In this document: piece by piece, positions 36,387 to 46,233 of the stretch
How positions within the stretch are numbered: position 1 is the stretch's first letter
Layout of the letters: the number at the start of each line of letters is the position of its first letter
NCBI GenBank assembly: GCA_000787465.1
Contig: JSYX01000013.1
Coordinates: 61,169-125,168, forward strand
Length of the DNA: 64,000 bases
Direction of reading: 5' to 3'
Origin: Thermomucor indicae-seudaticae
Taxonomy: Eukaryota > Mucoromycota > Mucoromycetes > Mucorales > Lichtheimiaceae
Notes under the pieces: generated by a model
What the model was told of the DNA's origin: nothing
The model's database searches: none
The model's input: only the letters and a program-made list of their open reading frames with translations
Position numbers and translations under genes: made by a program

Positions 36387-37344
36387 CAGTTCCGTTCCTC
36401 TTGGGAACCTACCCATTACCTTCATTATATAACATGTATAGTACTAATAATAAAGAAGCAAAGCGAGACGCAGCAGTAAAGAATCAATGCTTTCTACATC
36501 GTCGCAGAAGACCTCACCATTGTCATATCTTACGCGCAATATTACATTTTCATTGATAACTGCACTTGGATAAAGAAACCTTCTGCATCAAATACGGATA
36601 CCATGGTGCTGAGGTTATGCGAGTTGTCTAATGCACATTCTGCACCGCCTGTTGTATATCTCATACCGGACTTTACTGTCGTTAGCCAGCCCATTTGCAA
36701 CAGGTTCCATGGTATTTTGAGCCGTCGGATCGGTCCAATGGTCTCACAAACACCTGAAAAGTTGATAACCTGAACTATATCAGCGTTTATTGACCATCTT
36801 CTCCCAGAAAATGTAGGAACTGCAACCTTCTGATTTTATTATTCAAATCTGATTTTCCGAACATGAAACCAATCGCTATTATCTACTAGGCTTTCAAGCG
36901 CCGGGAACCCGGAATCCTGAGGCACTGATCCGCATGGCAACGAATTGCACAACCTATTCTCGGAAGTTGTCTCCAAGGGGGAAGGTGGTACACCATGGAA
37001 ACTCTGGCAGAGAACTCGGTCAAGGGAGAGCATCTATTGAAAAGAATCATCCCCTTGCCTTCGTGGATCGGCCGCGTGTCACTTTTTTGACCATGAAAAG
37101 TTTGCTACAAATAGACCGCGCGCGCGAGGCAGGGCGCGGGCTGTCTGACACGAAGTTGCAGCACCGTCTTGTTTCTGGTGGCGACATTGGGCAAAAGAAG
37201 CTTCAGGGAGGCGTGCCTTTAAAGGCAGGAGCGTATTACTGTATCCGGGAAGAAAGAAAAAGGAGAAAGAAAGAAAGTGAAACGATTACTATTATAAATA
37301 GCGGTGATGTCGGGCAAATGCAAATACATATCCCTCTCTTTGCA
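36387..37344. other. Intergenic region upstream of the deacetylase gene
   Basis: Holds the 3' end of the TAPT1-like gene (AATAATAAAG at about 36446) and the promoter of the deacetylase. A CGCGCGCGAG stretch occurs near 37118. An in-frame upstream ATG for the deacetylase lies at 37318, and the preceding frame is open from 36934, but its translation is not protein-like. Confidence 0.4.
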
Positions 37345-38396
37345 ATGCATATCTCTCGTACTATCGCAGTTGCGCTGTCCGCCCTGATCGTGGCTGTCAC
37401 AGCTGCTCCGTCACAAGGACGCGCTTCAGTGTACTCTCAATGCTCTGTACCAGGAGCATTCGCTCTGACTTTTGACGACGGTCCCTACCAATACTCTTGG
37501 TACCTCGCCTCTTACCTGAAAGAAAAGGGTATCCCGGCAACTTTCTTCGTCAATGGCAAAAACTGGGTGTAGGTGTCACGTACCTCCCCACACATACTGG
37601 CGCTCTAATGTTTACTTCGTTTATATCTAGAGATGTCGAACACGACAGCGTAGAAACGTCAGACGGTGTCAAAACATACAAACAAGTGCTGAAGCACGCC
37701 TATGACTCGGGTCATCAAATTGCGAGCCACACATATGAGCATAAGGACCTGAAAGGCTTATCTGCGTCCGAGGTTCGTTACCAGATGAACAAGGTGGCCG
37801 ATATCATTGAAGAAGCCATTGGTCAAAGGTAAAAATAAGCTCGGTTACTTCCTGTCTGCTCTCGTTGTTAACCTGCGCCCACTGTTACAGACCTGCATGT
37901 AAGCAACACAATTGAAGCCTCTTTCATGGCGCCAGTTGACCAAATCTTTTTTCTTTTTTATAGTCATGCGTCCACCAGAAGGTGTATACGACAACACAGC
38001 CTTACAAGTACTGGCTGAACTCGGTTACAAGTAAGCACGCCCTATCCAATCATTGCGCGAAACAAACCTTGACGCCATGCAAGGGTTGTCCTGTGGGACA
38101 TTGATGCTAGAGACTGGGCCACTTCGAATGTAACAGAGTCAATGGGCTACTACAAGTCTGTCTTGGACAACGCGTACCCGAAAAAGACAGGACACATTGC
38201 CCTTGAACATGAGGTGAGTCGGCGGGAAACCACCATCACATCACAACACTCATCTATTGCTCTCTCTCTCTCTCTCGAGACCTATAACCATACCGTATAC
38301 AAGCTAGTGCCACAGGCCATTGACTATGTCCAAAGCAAAGGCTACAGATTCGTCACCGTCGCCGAATGTCTTGGCTTTGACAATGCTTACCAATAA
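37345..38396 (+). CDS. Secreted polysaccharide (chitin) deacetylase, carbohydrate esterase family 4
   Basis: ATG 37345 opens a signal peptide (MHISRTIAVALSALIVAVTA A). Five NodB motifs are visible across the exons. Motif 1 is ALTFDDGPYQYSW with the catalytic and metal aspartates. Motif 2 is IASHTYEHKDL (HxxxH). Motif 3 is FMRPPEGVYD. Motif 4 is VLWDIDARDW. Motif 5 is HIALEHE, spliced to TYNHTVYKLVPQAIDYVQSK. The end is GYRFVTVAECLGFDNAYQ, with TAA at 38394-38396. These enzymes convert chitin to chitosan, a main wall polymer in Mucoromycota. There are about five short introns. The protein, about 240 residues, is a single catalytic domain without a visible GPI signal or chitin-binding module. 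The upstream ATG 37318 would extend the N-terminus by nine residues. Confidence 0.9.
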
Positions 38397-40005
38397 CTTC
38401 CTTCTTTCGTTCGCAATGTTGTACTACTGTCCATATTACCTGTCGAGTAGCAATAAAAGAAATTATGGCGAGTATATCTTCACGGTCAAAGGCGCGATTA
38501 TCTACAGGAAAAAACAGCGATAAATCCGCTTTTTACAGTGAACCTACATTGATGACGAGAGTGGCTGTAAATGATAAGTACTGGCAATCACTATGAAAAA
38601 TTGGAACCACATTTCCACACATTTCGCTTTAATTTTCTGCCGGGCGTGTTGAAGCCCCGCTCACACTTCGAAAGAAAAGATTTTCACCTGGTTTCGCTGC
38701 CAGGATGTCCGAAATGTGGGTCCATTTAGAACCACATTATCCCACATATACGATGCCGGAAAATGTTGGAAAAATTTTTCGTAGTGAATCACGTAGAGAC
38801 GAATCGAGTACCTGACGCCTATAGCTCCGGGACGTGGCGATTGCCTCGTTTATCTCTTCCCTGGGCCAACATGGGTCCTATGAAGCAGGTCGTCAAAACG
38901 TTTAGGTTATACCTTACTACTGCGACTGGCCTGACAAAACGAGTCGTTCTCAGTGGTTACAACTCCTAGGTCCGACTTTTCACACTACAGCGTCGCCTGA
39001 TCACTGCGTCTAAATGACCTCATAAGCTTAAGACGAAAGAAAATAGCTTCATACTAATGTGAAATATAGCAGCGGCCGCAAGCCAATGCTGGCTCGACTG
39101 TCGCCAACGTGACACAACAGGCTAACATGCCCTGCACTTGTTTCTGATCGTCAGCACTGCATGATATGACAGGATGGTTTCACTTTCTGGAAATCGATCA
39201 TACAATGACAAAACAGTTTATCCTTATACAACGCTTGTAAAGCCTGGAAGAAATAAAGTCATGTACATGAAAGTTTCTGCATACAAATCCTCAACCATAT
39301 AAAAAAGGGGGCGAATTGCTATTTTGTTCTACATGTAAGCTGTAAGCTGTCGGTTTCGACGTCACATAAGCGAGAGGAATGTGGTGATTTTGCAATATCC
39401 ATGAAAAAAAAGAAAAGAGGGCCACCCGTCGTCATCGTATTCATGCCGTGAAGAAAAATGATGATGATAGATAATGATGATGTGTGTTTGCCGGAAATGT
39501 AAAAGTATAGATGTTGTACGTGTTGAATCGTGTTTTAGGGATGCACAGGGCAATGCTCTATATAGACAATCAGCGAGATGAAGACAGGAAAAATAGATCT
39601 CCACTTACTCGTCATATGGTTACGCGAGCCGCACACAGCGCACACACCGGCCGTCTTCTCTCGCAGCATTGAAGAGACACTCTGCATTTTGGACTCGCTT
39701 TTCAACACGTACATGGTGTCTGTGTGTGAAACAAAATATCGTTTCCTGAAGATGTCAAAGACGAAAGGAACCAGGCGGAAAGACAAGACTATATATATAG
39801 AGAAGAGGTGGACGCAGTCGCACGAGCTTATCGTATTCCTATCATATTCGGGACACCAAGTTGTTTATAAGATACCGTAACCATTGACACCCACGTCGGA
39901 ACTCTCAGGCCTTCCTTTTTACCATTATCCTGTTGCACATGATTGTTCTGCAATGACAGGTTTCTTCTTGTCACCAAGAGTTTCAACATCTTTCCAACAC
40001 GTGCT
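38397..40005. other. Long intergenic region with minor repeats and one weak minus-strand candidate
   Basis: AATAAAAG at 38449 fits the deacetylase polyadenylation signal. Near 38606-38630 and 38727-38750 two copies of a GAACCACATT..CCCACAT motif occur. On the minus strand, ATG at about 39711 opens MYVLKSESKMQSVSSMLREK and CAVCGSRNHMT, followed by a GTAAGT donor at 39613. It could be the start of a small gene, but no second exon is convincing. (GATGAT)n-like sequence lies at 39459-39482. Confidence 0.3.
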
Positions 40006-41469
40006 TCACACTTTTACTGGTATCCAGCCCGGGACACTGTTCAGGCTATACCTTATTCTCTTCCGCGTATCAGGAACAACCTCTTTCTTTGGCTCGACGT
40101 CGATCGCATTATAGATAGGCATTACGTTATAGCGGGAGAACTGACTCTTCGGTTTCTCCAACTGGCGTAAACCCGAAACATAGCAACACTCCCGTTGTTC
40201 TTGGCCCGTTCTTTTCTCCCATTTCTCGCTCATTATTCACGCGTTCTACACTCCAATCGAAACCTGATCGCATGTCTCCATATTGATCTCGCTACATATT
40301 TCTTCTGATACACATTCGCTCTACGTACATCCATGACGACGACTGGGTCCCTGATTTTGGGTTGCTTTGCTGCCGTGTCACCAAAAACAATTCCGCTAGG
40401 AAACCGATACACTTTCTCTTCGTCTTCCTTTAAGCAGTAAGTATCCTTACAGCTTTCATATCGAATGAAGCGCGTCTTTGTTTTGCCGATCATATTGGTC
40501 AGTCCATTGGTCGCGCCAAAAAAGAAAAAACCGCAATGACAGATCGATAAGGGTTCCACAACCGCCTATTCTGCTTGCATAGCTTTAGCACGTGGATCGC
40601 CTTGTTCCTTCATATTCGGCGGCTCAACGGCAACAGCTTGGCGATCTGCAACAGATAGCCAACGACAAACGGACCGATACATACTACGAGATTCTTCTCT
40701 TGTATCTGCCAGTTTTTGGCGCGCTTTCCTCTCCCGATACGTAGAGGAGCTTCTTGACACTCTAGCACGCTTTCGATATCAGGGCGAGCGTATGCCATAA
40801 GCACATGGACGCCAAACAGCTTAACAAACACCATCGTAGCAAGCAACCCATCAACTGCCTAGTACATTACAATCCCGTTCTTGGTAAGCTTATATACAGA
40901 CTCCTGGACCAACTCAAAGTCTTGGTTCCCTTTGTTTTCGACCAGCAGAAAACCATAGTTCAATCCGTGCAAACCCTGCTGTCGTTAAGACGACGATGAC
41001 ATGAGCTTCCAGCTTCTGCTGCTATCTAGGGCGCATTTTTGCTGATGCGAATTTCCCTGATCGGTGTAACCTCTGTACGCTCAAGAGCTCGCCCGGATGT
41101 TCCTTAGCTTAGTAGTTCCCCCGGGAATTCTGGCCATGGTCGGCAGACTCTGCCAAGCCATCTCACTGAATCACAAGCTATACCAACACTAAGTAAAGTC
41201 TAAATTGCAGTACCTTCCGAGGAGCCGCCTCCGCTGGCAAACACGTCAACCTCGCGCTTGGAAGAGAACGCGGTGCCAGTCGTCAACCATCCTGACGACG
41301 ACTGGATAATGGCGATTTCCACGACACACCAGCAGCCGAAAAGCGACACGCAAGTGCAACAAATGATAACGCATCCTTGGAAACCTTGGCGACAGCATAT
41401 GTCGGCCCGACATGCCAGGCCCATTTCATATGCGACCACATAAGGGCGCACTGAGTTTCCTTTCATCAA
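40006..41469 (-). CDS. Putative multi-exon membrane protein of unknown function
   Basis: Several coding-like blocks line up on the minus strand. Exon 1 (ATG 41469) encodes a cysteine-rich hydrophobic segment GCVIICCTCVSLFGCWCVV then EIAIIQSSSGWLTTG. Downstream blocks are MAWQSLPTMARIPGGTTKLR, EVTPIREIRISKNAP, NYGFLLVENKGNQDFELVQE and SVYKLTKNGIVMY. Next come LLATMVFVKLFGVHVLMAYA, WQIQEKNLVVCIGPFVVGYL, and a tail with SRYNVMPIYNAIDVEPKKEV, ending SVPGWIPVKV at a stop at 40006. The alternation of hydrophobic segments with charged loops suggests two or three membrane spans. I do not recognise the family, and splice sites between blocks were not resolved, so the span is approximate. Confidence 0.4.
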
Positions 41470-41543
41470 TAAACACGAATACGACTAAATTCCGCAAAGC
41501 ACTCTCTCTTTAGTGGGGTATCGATAATACACTTGTTATGTGG

Positions 41544-42521
41544 TCAACAGACAAATTTCTCATGGTTCCTGTTTGTGATGAGCGGCAAACCAGCTGCTGC
41601 AATAAAATCCTTATTATGTTCGGCTAACGAATCCTTTTCCAACTGACGCTTAAATCGCTCCAAGCTCGCCACAACGTCGTCTTCTCCTTCGAGATATTCG
41701 ATCAGTGCAAGCTGAGCTCGCGTATAGATCCGCAAAACCTCGTCTTGTCGCATTCGGATAGGGTGCTGCTGCTGCTGCTGCTGCTGTAGCGTGCTCTCGA
41801 GGCTCTGGATCTTGTCACGTAGCGCTTGGTTTTCTTCAAGTGCTGCACAGAGCTTTTCGTCCGCACTAGCCTCATGCAGCGGTGTTGAATTAGTTTTGCA
41901 TTGGTCCCTATCCAAAAGATCTTCTGATGGTGATGCTTCCACGTCTGCCGGTCTGCTGGAAACACTGATTGCTGAAGAAGAAGACGAATCGCCAAGATCG
42001 GTTGTAGCTATTGGCGGCCTTGCCTCGGATGATGTTGATGATAAAAAGGCACTCGGCTCAGAAGAAGGAATCATGCAAGGCGATGTAGATCCATTATCAG
42101 CTGATCGTTTTTCATCATCATCTTCTTCTTCCTCTTCCTCTTCAAGACTGCTGCGCAAAACATGAAGAATGTCGGGCATACTCATGCCTTCTACGGCTGA
42201 ACAGGAAAGGGGACGACGGCGTTCCAGGACTAGATCAGATTGATCGATGCTGGCAGGAGACGAGCCATCAAAGCAGAGCGTATCACTCGTACGTGAACCC
42301 GTAACACACCATGATTCCCTTGCGTGTGAAGCACTGAAACAGGGAGTCGAAGTCGACGGTACAAATTTGCTGCTCTTTGACGACCTGCTCGGTAAAGAAA
42401 GCTTTATTCGCCATTTAAACGTTCGCTGCTCGTGGCGGCGGTCTTCCATTGTCACCAGGTCTTCCGGCTGAGTCGGATGTCGTCGTTCCTGAATCTTGCA
42501 AAGAAGTCTCTTTATTACCAT
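41544..42521 (-). CDS. Uncharacterised Ser-rich coiled-coil protein
   Basis: A single open frame of 325 codons. The start is uncertain: ATG 42521 gives MVIKRLLCKIQERRHPTQPE, and an internal Met (MEDRRHEQRTFKWRIKLSLP) is near 42449. Residues 90-200 are acidic and serine-rich, with a Glu/Asp run (SSLEEEEEEEDDDEKRSADN). The C-terminal third is a coiled coil: LCAALEENQALRDKIQSLES, a poly-Gln run of eight, then EVLRIYTRAQLALIEYLEGE and ASLERFKRQLEKDSLAE. Codon structure and amino-acid composition look real. No family is recognised; a cytoskeletal or scaffolding role would be guesswork. Confidence 0.6.
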   Translation of the reverse strand: MVIKRLLCKIQERRHPTQPEDLVTMEDRRHEQRTFKWRIKLSLPSRSSKSSKFVPSTSTPCFSASHARESWCVTGSRTSDTLCFDGSSPASIDQSDLVLERRRPLSCSAVEGMSMPDILHVLRSSLEEEEEEEDDDEKRSADNGSTSPCMIPSSEPSAFLSSTSSEARPPIATTDLGDSSSSSAISVSSRPADVEASPSEDLLDRDQCKTNSTPLHEASADEKLCAALEENQALRDKIQSLESTLQQQQQQQHPIRMRQDEVLRIYTRAQLALIEYLEGEDDVVASLERFKRQLEKDSLAEHNKDFIAAAGLPLITNRNHEKFVC

Positions 42522-44451
42522 AACCGAACCAAAGTAAAAGAAAGAAGAAAGCCAAGCAAAAGAAAAAGAGAAAGGGAAAGTGAAAAAAAGGAAAAGAAAA
42601 AATATGCATTTATCGTGATGTCATTTATGGCATAGCCAAGCACAGGTCTTGACCGCAGCACTTTACAACTTGCTTCAAAACTGCTTTGGGATCTCGACAT
42701 TGCCATGCAAGATCTTTCTTGAACCGTAACTCGCTATACTTAAAAATAATGCCTAGAGTTCGAAAGTGTGAGGACCTTGGCTCCTGCTGTATCACATACA
42801 GTGGTAAGGAGTTGTGCTTCAATTTGCGCTCCTGAGCTGAGAATTCAAACGATGGACACTCAGGTCCACTTCTAGCGCTTCTTGAAGCGAACCTATAGCC
42901 GTGGACCAGTTTTAAAGAATATGCGAGTGGCTTCCTTCATAAGGGCCGGAGATAGGCCAAATGCCACGCGACATGGGGTTCACCTGAAAGGACCTGTGAA
43001 CCCCATCTATAAGCAATTTATCTTTATAAGTAAGGTTATTAAGCTGGCATGAAGATGCAGCTCCTTATTCTTTTCGCCTTTTTGCGCGTGTTATAAAGAC
43101 TGACGAACTTTTCTCATCCTTTATATTAACACTGATCAGTCGCATTATGTCCAGTCTGGTGAAGTCCAGGATACATTCTCAGCAACGAAATAATTAGAGT
43201 CTCCTCAGGTTACGATACCTAAAGTACCTGCCATTGGTACCACAAAAACTCTCTCGCTACATAAATAAGAGGATTCGAAACGTTCTTCCAATTCAGTGGC
43301 AACTTCAGCCCGTGTGGTGTTGACTCGGAATCGCGATTAAGCAAGCAGACTTGCCAGCGTTTTGCAAGCCATACGGATTATGTTTGCTGCAGCAAATCAC
43401 CCTAGTGGTAGCAGTTTCTTCTTGCGCATGATCTTCGAAATCGATGCTGCCGTGGCTTTCAGGAGACAGTCCAACCAGGAAGGAAAATTGAATTGCAAAA
43501 CACGAGAAGTTTTGCATGTTTTACGCCATTTCGGATAAATAACCTATTCTTTGCTGTCGTCATCAGTAAGCTGTTCGCCTGTTTTGCAATGTCGTCAATG
43601 GCTGAATCGAACAACGTCCACGAACACTGAAACACGGACGCGTCATGGTTGTTTTAAGGTCAGCCCGAGAAAGAACTTTGAAGATCTGGATGCGCGTTGG
43701 TGACACACCAAGCATTTGCTAGTCTCATACGATATGTACGGCAGCTCGATTTGTTCGCATCGCTCTCTGGCAAGCTCTTGCGCAAAGGCTTTTTGATACT
43801 CCAGGGCCCGCTGTAAGTTAAAGTCTGGATATGAAACAAGTTATCACCTCGCATTTTCTTGCTATACTGCGGATCCCGTTATCGTCCCTTATGCAACTTA
43901 AACGGAGCTATGGGCAGCTTCTGTAATGGTAAGCATATCAGTTCCAGGGGCCTCAAATAAGAACACAACAAAGATGGTTTTCGCGACACGAGATGCAGCT
44001 TATAAGATACGTGCATATCTGTAGAAGTGGTGCCATTAAGCGTGCTGCTAAAGCTTTACCCAGGTTGCGAATGCCCAGCCATAGTGTCCGAATGCAGACT
44101 ATTGAGTTCTTTATTGCCGTGGACGATCATGCTCAAGAGAAAGAAAGAAAAGCGGTTTTTCGCTTCGCACCGACCTTTCAGGAACTGGGTGCTGCTTGAA
44201 ACTCCGAGGGAGGTGCGACCCTCAACAAGTTTTTTCGTTTCCTCCAATTCGTCTTTTTCTTTTCTTTCTTGCTTGTTTTTCACATAACCCAGTCCTTCCT
44301 TTCCTTTCCTTCTCTAGTTATCGGCTCGCCGGAAGCAGCAGCAATACGCCCAGTTAAACTCATTCCTGCCATTCGTTGAAACCACGCACCACTCGTTTTT
44401 CTTATTTTCATCGCCTAACCTCCCTCCCTTTCTTTTTCTATCCTCGGTGAT
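42522..44451. other. Long intergenic region, no supported gene
   Basis: About 1.9 kb. It contains a strong 11-bp-stem hairpin (42973-43006) and an 18-base sequence also present at 48902-48919. Minus-strand frames at 43305-43517 and 43660-43854 have no recognisable product. From about 44240 to 44450 the plus strand is pyrimidine-rich and looks like the leader of the bHLH gene. Confidence 0.4.
42973..43006. repeat. Perfect 11-bp inverted repeat (hairpin)
   Basis: ATGGGGTTCAC and GTGAACCCCAT flank a 12-base loop. It sits in a gene-free region, about 450 bases upstream of the unknown gene at 41544-42521 (minus). It may be a transposon terminus remnant or a structured RNA element. No flanking target duplication was found. 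Confidence 0.7.
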
Positions 44452-45840
44452 ATGAGCGAGATCGTCCTTTCTAACGCCTCGAACCAATACGTGGCCGACT
44501 ATTCCAACGGTTCATTGATGACGAATTTCGATCCAGCCATGGTTCAAAAGGTCGACTCACCCACTGCCTCTTCTCCACCTGTGCCTTATCATGATGGAAG
44601 CCAACAATACCAGGGTAAGTCTCTATTTTTTTAGCTCGTTTCGAACTTATGCAGACGGAGTTGAACCTCATAAAATGAGCCTCTCTTTGATTGGCCAGCG
44701 AGATAATAAAAAAAGAACTCACGTTTAGGGAGCCAGGCTATTCACTAAACCCCTTCTCCTCTTTCTCTAGACTATGCTTTTCAGCAAGTTCCTTTGGGAT
44801 ACCAGCCAGCCGCTGCTGTACCGATGACTTATCCCGTTGCTCGATTTGGTTATTACGCAGAGCAGCCTCCGTCCACGACCGCGCCTCCGCAACAAATGAT
44901 TCATCATCATCACAGCAGCAGCCCCGACTCGACGAGTTCTCCTCAAACGCCACCTCCGTCGACTGCAGCCGCCATCGCCACATCGACCGCTTTCTCGCAT
45001 GTCTTGACGGCTCAAGCTTTGGATGCGACCTCTTCACAACTGATCACGCCCCTCGTCCCATCCTCCACCTTCACAAACTCGACCACAGAACGCGTAAAGG
45101 AGACTATCGCACGTGCCAACTCGGTGCCCATGGAGTTCTACCACACCGAGTTCCTCGAGTACTCAAAGGAAACTTACGAAAAGAAAATGGACGCTAAACG
45201 CAACAAGCGAAAGAGACCTGCTCCAAGCCAGAGTAGCAGCAGCAGTACGACTGCAAGCAGTAGTAGCAGTAACACTGCGTCGTCTGATGAGGTGGCAAAC
45301 AAAAAGAAGAAATCTACGGACGATGATTCTGATGACGATGTCGATGAAGAGGAGACAGCGAAAGAAGTAGAAGAGTAAGGTCTTTTTCCCTTTTAAAAGA
45401 CAGAGATCGATCTTAATTCGTTCCATGCTAGACGCGGCATGTCCAACGCTGAGCTCCGTCGACAGATCCATATTCAGTCAGAGCAGAAACGACGTGCTCA
45501 GATCAAAGACGGATTTGACGAGCTTCGAAAGCATTTACCAGGGTGCAATAACAAGAAAATGAGTAAGGCCGCGTTACTCACTCGAAGTAAGAGCTCAAGA
45601 TATCACGCCCTTGTTTTCTTGATTGTTTTCTCATCGCCTTAAAGCCGTGCAACAGATCCAGCATCTAAAGAACATGCAGAACGAGCTTCTTTCTGAGGTG
45701 GAACGCCTGGTCCAGGAAAACGAAAGTTTGAAAAAGTAAGTAAGGCGGATCGAATTTCTAGATCATCAAACTGATGAGACCTTAGGTTTCAACATGGCGT
45801 TCTACAAAGACAAGCGATGGAAAAGATGTACACTTTCTAA
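44452..45840 (+). CDS. Basic helix-loop-helix leucine-zipper transcription factor
   Basis: Starts at ATG 44452 (MSEIVLSNASNQYVADYSNG). A low-complexity activation-type region follows, rich in Pro, Gln, Ser and Thr, with His runs (MIHHHHSSS). Then come a basic/acidic stretch (DAKRNKRKRP, TDDDSDDDVDEEE) and the bHLH domain: RRQIHIQSEQKRRAQIKDGF, DELRKHLPGCNNKKMSKAAL, LTR|TVQQIQHLKNMQNELL. The zipper is SEVERLVQENESLKK. The H-E-R E-box-contact positions read H..S-E-Q-K-R-R, so the usual glutamate is kept. The tail is FQHGVLQRQAMEKMYTF with TAA at 45838-45840. Four introns were checked in frame. It resembles fungal Max/Mlx-like or Ino4/Opi-type bHLH factors, but I cannot fix the subfamily. Confidence 0.87.
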
Positions 45841-46233
45841 CGCTGAGCAGTTATACCTCCCTCTTCATCTCCCGACCCTCCAATGGATGTTTGTAGATAA
45901 CATCTTCCTTCGTTGAACTGGAGGAAAAAAATAACTTAAGTACTCTCTACTGCCATAATAATCCGTCTCTTGTACCTAGAGTTCTACTTCCGTTTTCCGT
46001 AGGATTTTCCTCCCCTTTCTGGATCTTCGCACTTTCTTTACTTTCAAGAGCATCGTTTTTGTATACACAGCAGCTATCTCTATTTATTCTCTTTGTCTTG
46101 CGAATATCTTTTTATCAAAATATCCGTATTTTTCAGTGTATTTTTGTCACTGCCGGGCAGACAATTTTCCCGCCAACTTGACCCTTATCTTCACTGAGAT
46201 CGAAACATATCGAAGGAGCACTGGAGTCTTGTA
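45841..46233. other. Intergenic region, no gene seen
   Basis: T-rich sequence between two plus-strand genes. It should hold the 3' end of the bHLH gene and the promoter of the Suv3-like gene. No distinct motif was recognised. Confidence 0.4.

Noticed and set aside
36934..37344. Long N-terminal extension of the deacetylase frame
   Set aside because: The frame is open but not protein-like, whereas ATG 37345 begins a clear signal peptide.
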